From contig VCMS01000028.1 of NCBI GenBank assembly GCA_022539475.1, positions 216,534 through 280,533 on the forward strand: a stretch of 64,000 nucleotides of DNA. The letters run 5' to 3'. Of this stretch, positions 59,218 through 64,000 are shown in pieces; position 1 is the stretch's first letter, and every line of letters begins with the position of its first letter. This DNA comes from Gracilaria domingensis (Eukaryota; Rhodophyta; Florideophyceae; Gracilariales; Gracilariaceae). Both the position numbers and the translations under genes were made by a program. The notes beneath the pieces were generated by a model. The model had not been told where the DNA came from and made no database searches. It saw only the letters and a list, made by a program, of their open reading frames with translations.

Positions 59218-59764
59218 TTGGCGAAGGTTGTTGCCTGGCCGCTGGAGAGCATCCCCGCGCAGAGCACGCAGCAGCTGAGCGCCATTCTCGCGTTCGGCGC
59301 CGTCGCCGCCGGCTCGCTGCTGCGCCGCGGCGCGTCTGCGCGCGCGCGCGCGCTGTGCACGCCGCGCGCGAGCGGCGGAAGCAGCGGCAACGGCGACGGA
59401 AGCGGCGATGAGGAAGCGCCGGCGGCGGCGGCGGCGCCAAACAAGTTCCAAATCGTGCGCCACGAGCGCATCTTCCAGCGCTACCATACCATCTTCCAGC
59501 GCGACGTGCGCTTCCCGACGGGGCGCACCGTGTCGTACGACGTGCTGGGCAACGCGCGCAGCGACTACAAGTCGGTGTTCGTGTTCCCGTTCGACTCGAA
59601 GCGCCGCCGCGTCACGCTGCTGCGCGAGTACCTGCCGGGGCGCAACGCGGAGGGGCTGTCGTTCGTGGCGGGCATGTTCGAGGCCGACAAGCACGGCGAC
59701 ATCCGCGCCGCCGCGCGCGCGGAGCTGAGCGAGGAGGCGCAGCCGACGGGCGGGCGCCTCATCA
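59218..59764 (+). pseudogene. Nudix hydrolase gene truncated by the duplication breakpoint
   Basis: The frame shows a Nudix-type N-terminal region: FQIVRHERIFQRYHTIFQRD, then SVFVFPFDSKRRRVTLLREY, then SFVAGMFEADKHGDIRAAAR followed by AELSEEAQPTGG, a divergent Nudix box (the usual R-E-L-x-E-E reads A-E-L-S-E-E). The N-terminus is Ala/Arg/Ser-rich and may be a targeting peptide. No ATG exists in frame; an upstream exon is likely. At 59,764 the sequence changes abruptly to a copy of the coiled-coil gene, so the rest of the Nudix domain is missing here. The complete gene is predicted at the far end of the second duplication unit, beyond this window. Confidence 0.7.
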
Positions 59765-60299
59765 TGGCTGCTGGTGAAGCGGAGGCTGAGGCCAGCGCGT
59801 TGGAGGTAGAGAAGCTGAAGCAAGTTCGACGCAGAATCAAGACTGAGGCCAGTGATCTTGTGGATACTGTGCATGCGCTTGAGGCAGAGGTTGCAACCGT
59901 CTCCAAGGAGAACAGCGCCATGAGAGGCGCACTGCAGTCCATGGAGCAGGAGACCATGCAACATAAGGGACTTTCTGAGTGTGTTGCGACTGGAGAAGGA
60001 GCGCAACGCCGCCAATGTGAGAGGTCATGGAGTTGAGCTGGCTCATTTGCGCTCCCAAATCGCCGAGAAGGACGTTGAGATGGAGAAGAGCGCCACTGAA
60101 GCGGAGCGCGTGCACAAGCTCGTCGCGGACTTGGAATCTGCGTGCAAGGCGTTGCAGACAGAGAAGAACGGCTTGGAAGCTCAAGTGTCCAAGAAGAGTG
60201 AGGAGAACGTACAGCTGAACGAGGAGCTGGAAGGCGCAGAATCTAAGGCGGAACAGCTTCGCGCTGACTGTGACGAAGTACAGGCTGAGCTGACTGAAC
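59765..60299 (+). pseudogene. Duplicated coiled-coil gene fragment (copy of 45,703-46,236)
   Basis: 535 bp with about 97% identity to the coiled-coil gene, same orientation. It is fused in frame to the Nudix fragment, so the chimeric frame runs 59,218-60,036. A single extra base (GAGTGTGTTGCG against GAGGTGTTGCG, near 59,979) breaks the coiled-coil frame, which resumes at about 59,981-60,319. The 3' junction is at 60,299, where the sequence jumps to the isomerase copy. Confidence 0.9.
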
Positions 60300-60635
60300 G
60301 ACCTTGCGACAGCGCATGAGCGCGTCCATGAAGGCGCGCGCCGCGTGCACGGCGGCGGCGGCGCGATGCGGCGTGGCGAACGCGTCGAGGGCCATGCCGC
60401 TGCAGAAGGAGCGCGTGGTGCCGGCGGCGGTGAGCACGACGAGGCGCGTGCTGTCGTCGTCGCTGACGGCCCCTAGCGCGGCGGCGGCGGCGTCGCACAG
60501 CGCGACGTCGAGCGCGTTGAGCCGGCGCGGGCGGTTGAACGCCAGCTCGACGACGCCCTCGCCGTGCGCGCGGCGCAGCAGCACGTGCGCGTCGTCGCCG
60601 TCGTCGTCGCCGGCGCCGTCGCGCGACTGTCGCAT
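60300..60635 (-). pseudogene. Truncated duplicate of the enoyl-CoA isomerase gene (5' half)
   Basis: A copy of 50,218-50,554 from the ATG (60,635) to MRCRKVV, about 95% identical. After that the frame enters the coiled-coil fragment antisense. It lacks the second oxyanion-hole region and the catalytic Glu, so it is not functional. The motif FCSGMDL has become FCSGMAL here. Confidence 0.9.
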
Positions 60636-61170
60636 CTTTCGCGCTCGCTCCGCCCGCCGCGACCTGCCTGCGTGCGCGCGCAGCACAACGCTACACCGCC
60701 TCTTCACGCGAACATCCACGTGTGTGTGAAGCACACAGCGCTTTGATAAAAAGCTCGTCGTTCTTCGATTCAACAAAACATGGCTGCCACAACCCAACGC
60801 CACACGACGTGACTCGCAAGTTCCGAGTCGCAACTCGTGAGGCGCCCGAAGGCGGAGCGCTTTCGCAAAGGCGGAGCGCTTTCGGAACAGCGTGAGCAGC
60901 TTCTTCTACGGTGGTACCTCGGGCGCCAATATGCGCCATGCACACGCGCGCGAATCAAGCAAGCTTTCACTGTGTTTGTGTCACCGCACTAGGCGACACG
61001 ATCTCAGCAATTGCGTCCAGCACACATCCACCGCCATCGGCGTTGCACACAGCGTCTTCGCAGCGGCCAAGCACACGCTCGGAGCTATCTTCTTCCCAGT
61101 CGCGCATTTCCCCCCACCATGGCAGGACGCCTGACTCTTTAGTCAATGACTAATGCTGCCGGTAGAAGGC
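60636..61170. repeat. Duplicated isomerase promoter region and empty Harbinger site
   Basis: A copy of 50,555-51,053. It contains a tandem GGCGGAGCGCTTTCG repeat not in the original. At about 61,160-61,173 it reads GGTAGAAGGCTAACACC where the original has the 3.8-kb transposon. Confidence 0.85.
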
Positions 61171-61642
61171 TAACACCATGCATACACGATCGGAAACATA
61201 GGCCGCGATAGCCAATACTGAATAGCGCTACTCTGCTGGCAGTTGGTGCGGGGGTGTTGTCGAGATCCGAGACAACAAATATCCAAAACACCGGCGTCCA
61301 GTTGGCGCGCAGTGCCGCGTCCACCACTGGAGTCCCACGCATGCAATTGGTTTGTGGGTATGACGCACCAAGCTGCCTGACCCAAGTCTGACTGTTGAGA
61401 GTCGTGGGAGCGCGTGTCTGTGTTGCTTGAGCGCATTACCGCACGCCTGGCGTCCGAATAGAATGAATCCATTTCGTCGCCTCCAACGGAGCCCTTGCTA
61501 ACAGAAGCACGAGAATCCCGACCCCGTCGCGACAACCTGAATGCTCATACCTTTCTCGCGCAACCAACCCCTTCCTCTGCACACACTCCCGAGTTAAGGG
61601 ACTAGCCGGGCGGAAGCGCTCTTGCCAGAAGCGCCTCGCAGT
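61171..61642. repeat. Duplicated 5' region of the TIR-NB-ARC gene
   Basis: A copy of 54,884-55,406 without the three palindromes; it becomes identical to the original from about 61,525. Confidence 0.85.
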
Positions 61643-64000
61643 ATGCCGCGCAACGCATCCTCCTCGCAGTCACCTCCATATCGCATCTTCCTCAGCCATG
61701 CTGGCGAAGACAAGGAAACGATAGCCCGTCCACTGTATCACGGCCTTCGTCGCCATGGCCTTTCGGTGTTCCTAGATGAAGAGTCTTTCCGTCTTGGCGA
61801 TGATTGCCCAAAGGAGATGGATGACGCATTGAAAACCGCTCCGATTGGCATCTTCATATTGAGTCCGGAGTTTGTTGCCAAGTTTTGGCCAATGCGTGAG
61901 CTTTTGACATTTGTCCGACGCTATGAAAGCGCCATCGAGGCCAACGAGACTCCGCCATTGCTTATATCTGTATTCTATCGTTTTACCACACACGAGTGCC
62001 GCGATTCGAACATCTTCCACAAATACGGAAATGTGTTCAATGAGCGCGGGCTTTTCAAACGTGCAGCAGACGGTGTTATCTCGCTCAAAGATATCCTACA
62101 CGCCTTGGACGTAGCCGCCAAACTGTGGAGTATCAGGAACGACTCCAACGCAGACAACTCCACCCGCCCGGGGATGACGCTCAACCGAGAATCTTTTGTT
62201 GAAAGGGTGTTGGAACAGATTTTGGAACACCTTGGAATTGAGAGACGTAATGCTGTGAATGAACGACATGCTCGCGATGGTTCTCAACGTGAACAGCGAG
62301 ATGTGTATAAGAGGAGCAAGAATGTGCCACCAAACCCACCCAGATTGACTCTGAATTACGACGATCTCTCAACATGTGAAGGAAAACTGAAGAAAGTGGT
62401 GTTGAGTGAGACTGGGAGTCGAATTGTTGCTGTAATAGCGACCGGAGCAGGTGGGGTTGGCAAAACGTGCGCCTTGAGAGGATTTGCTGAAGACAATGAG
62501 GTCAGTGAGGCGTTTCCCGGAGGGATTCTGTACATTCAGCTCCGAAATGATGCGAAAACGTCTGATGCGATACACGGAGTCGCAAACATTGTCGATCGCA
62601 CTGGTGGTTCAGCATTAGGAAGAGGCATCAAGGCGGCGAATAGTATCAAAGAAGCATGTGATGAGGCTTCCAAATGGTTTGAGCCTCAAACATGCCTGTT
62701 TTTGGTAGGTGATATCTGGCAGGGTAACGGTATCGACTCCAATGTGTTATCAACTCTTGGGCTCATGGTGAACACGGACAGCCGAATGGTGTACACAACC
62801 AGAGACGACCATTTTCTTAGCCGAGCTAACAAAGTAATTGAGTTCAAAGAAAAGGAACCGTTTAGCGAATTATCACGGCAAATGTTGATGAATCATGCAG
62901 GCTTTGGAAAGGATACTGAGCTGGACGGTAAGAACATGGAAGCGTTTAAATACTTTCTCACACTGTGCCAAGGACTTCCGCTTGGGTTTGGAATTGTGGG
63001 TAGTTCTGTATTGAGTTATTCACGATATTGCCAGAGCAAACAAGCGGCATGGTCAGAGTTCCACAACCACATTTTGTCGAAACGAAAAGATTTGATGAAT
63101 ACCGAGGCCGTGGAGTATGGCAAACTGCCGAAGATTGTAGATCTCTCTCTTGAAGTACTGCAGAAGAGGAATGTGAATGGAAAGTTTGAGCAGTGGTTCC
63201 GGGCGTTGTGTGTTGTTCAGAAACAGCAAACTGTTTCAGCTGAGATGCTTTGGAAGTTGTGGAGCTTGAAAACATTAGAAGAAACTGAAGCGGTGGTAGA
63301 ATGGTTTGCTAGTGTGTCCATTGTGCAAATGACGAGAAAGGGTGGTTCCGTGTTCATTACGTTGCACGACTTGATCCTAGATATCGCCGCTAGCAGGGCG
63401 ACAGAGAACAAGGAAACGCAGATGTTTTTCCAGACACTCCTTCACAACTATGTTTCATGTGCTCGACGAAAGAAGTTGACTCACAAAATGACACCTATAC
63501 CCGAAGCCGAGAGTGATGTTGAAGAGAACGTCGCAGATGGAGCGACCGACCAAAGAAGTGCAAATTTGGGGTTATGCCTTGCTTGGTGGGATGCTGAAGA
63601 TGATGGGTACATACACAACAACGTTTGCAGAATTCTTCGCCATGCGGTATATGTTAACGAGCTACTGTGGTTGCTGTCGCAACCACAATGGGTGATACAG
63701 CGACTGGTGAAAGACGGCTTTTACAGTATCGAACAAGACCTGGAGCACGGAAAAGCGGTGTGCAATGACAACGTTTGTCAACATGCCAATCGTAAGGAGC
63801 ATCTTGAAATGATCGTAAGGGCTGCTAGGCTGAGCGCTGTGTTTGTGAACAACAACTGCTGCAAAGAAGAGGTGTGGTTCCAGATGCACGGGCGGTTGCT
63901 GTGGCACGCCACGCAGAGTGAACTGACGAGCGAATTCGTGAAGAAGATGGAAAGGGAAGCTCCGAGACCATGGCTAAAAGCGTGTTCTTATAAACTGTTG
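61643..64000 (+). CDS. TIR-NB-ARC receptor, copy 2, runs off the window
   Basis: The ATG is at 61,643; the frame is open to the window end (786 codons). The TIR domain is identical to copy 1, including Glu86. In the NB-ARC part about nine base changes were found, most of them amino-acid changing: L to F after the P-loop, T-T to A-N, Walker B VDDIW to VGDIW (62,709-62,723), I to M, W to L and G to V. The Walker B change removes the first acidic residue of the pair and should weaken ATP hydrolysis or binding. The window ends before the position of the TAG seen in copy 1, so whether this copy keeps the WD40 fusion is not known. Confidence 0.88.
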   Translation, partial: MPRNASSSQSPPYRIFLSHAGEDKETIARPLYHGLRRHGLSVFLDEESFRLGDDCPKEMDDALKTAPIGIFILSPEFVAKFWPMRELLTFVRRYESAIEANETPPLLISVFYRFTTHECRDSNIFHKYGNVFNERGLFKRAADGVISLKDILHALDVAAKLWSIRNDSNADNSTRPGMTLNRESFVERVLEQILEHLGIERRNAVNERHARDGSQREQRDVYKRSKNVPPNPPRLTLNYDDLSTCEGKLKKVVLSETGSRIVAVIATGAGGVGKTCALRGFAEDNEVSEAFPGGILYIQLRNDAKTSDAIHGVANIVDRTGGSALGRGIKAANSIKEACDEASKWFEPQTCLFLVGDIWQGNGIDSNVLSTLGLMVNTDSRMVYTTRDDHFLSRANKVIEFKEKEPFSELSRQMLMNHAGFGKDTELDGKNMEAFKYFLTLCQGLPLGFGIVGSSVLSYSRYCQSKQAAWSEFHNHILSKRKDLMNTEAVEYGKLPKIVDLSLEVLQKRNVNGKFEQWFRALCVVQKQQTVSAEMLWKLWSLKTLEETEAVVEWFASVSIVQMTRKGGSVFITLHDLILDIAASRATENKETQMFFQTLLHNYVSCARRKKLTHKMTPIPEAESDVEENVADGATDQRSANLGLCLAWWDAEDDGYIHNNVCRILRHAVYVNELLWLLSQPQWVIQRLVKDGFYSIEQDLEHGKAVCNDNVCQHANRKEHLEMIVRAARLSAVFVNNNCCKEEVWFQMHGRLLWHATQSELTSEFVKKMEREAPRPWLKACSYKLL

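Larger units (their letters stand above)
45703..64000. repeat. Tandem duplication: unit 1 45,703-59,764, unit 2 from 59,765 (partial)
   Basis: Unit 2 begins at 59,765 with the sequence of 45,703 and follows unit 1 in order and orientation: 59,765-60,299 = 45,703-46,236, 60,300-61,170 = 50,218-51,053, 61,171-64,000 = 54,884-57,764. Unit 2 lacks 46,237-50,217 (about 3,980 bp) and the Harbinger element. The unit 1/unit 2 border cuts the Nudix gene (end of unit 1) and the coiled-coil gene (start of unit 2), as a simple head-to-tail duplication predicts. Confidence 0.9.

Overview
The window looks like nuclear DNA of a red alga, and the gene style is closest to a florideophyte such as Chondrus crispus; this placement is by inference, not by a database match. 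The grounds are mostly intron-less genes with a few tiny introns (60-121 nt), a eukaryotic tRNA-His, several proteins with likely plastid transit peptides (DUF2854, ClpF-like YccV/UVR, SAP/UVR), a galactan-type Golgi sulfotransferase, and eukaryotic replication and ubiquitin-system genes. GC content is patchy: very GC-rich gene blocks (about 2.4-6.3, 38-51 and 59-61 kb) alternate with AT-rich, repeat-rich stretches (about 10.5-14.4 and 22-31 kb).

Layout. 0-6.5 kb: MCM10, a DEP-domain protein, a plastid SAP/UVR protein, an exported or membrane helical protein and tRNA-His. 7.4-10.6 kb: a 5'-nucleotidase relative that has lost metal ligands and carries a frameshift, then a fucosyltransferase-like enzyme. 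10.6-14.4 kb: mobile-element debris with an array of tiny palindromes. 14.4-22.2 kb: a Cys-rich membrane protein, two tandem prepro-type cationic secreted proteins, an acidic disordered protein and an F-box protein. 22.2-25.8 kb: decayed element sequence, a SINE-like insertion with an 18-bp target duplication, and a 55-bp minisatellite. 25.8-40.3 kb: an SMP-domain protein, a VAT1-like oxidoreductase with one 60-nt intron, a 57-bp palindrome, a large FAD/NAD(P)-binding protein, FUN14, a PIP-box protein, a sulfotransferase and a three-exon PhyH dioxygenase. 40.5-51 kb: a WW-C2-C2-copine fusion, DUF2854, a giant coiled-coil protein, UVR-like and ClpF-like proteins, BolA and an enoyl-CoA isomerase.

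51.05-54.88 kb is a complete PIF/Harbinger DNA transposon with matching terminal inverted repeats and TAA target duplications. It is followed by a TIR-NB-ARC gene and an in-frame WD40 part. At 59,764/59,765 a truncated Nudix gene is fused to a second copy of the sequence that starts at 45,703. The right end of the window is therefore the second unit of a tandem duplication about 14 kb long. That second unit has lost about 4 kb (coiled-coil tail to mid-isomerase) and lacks the transposon, leaving what may be an excision footprint. Its TIR-NB-ARC gene runs off the window and has a changed Walker B aspartate.

The most unusual signals are: (1) the duplication, which serves as an internal before/after comparison of a transposon insertion, three palindromes with a single C at the centre and an apparent gene-conversion tract; (2) the TIR-NB-ARC-WD40 immune-type receptor pair; (3) the prepro cationic peptide pair; (4) the WW-copine fusion; (5) the long non-coding hairpin-rich module shared by two different mobile elements.
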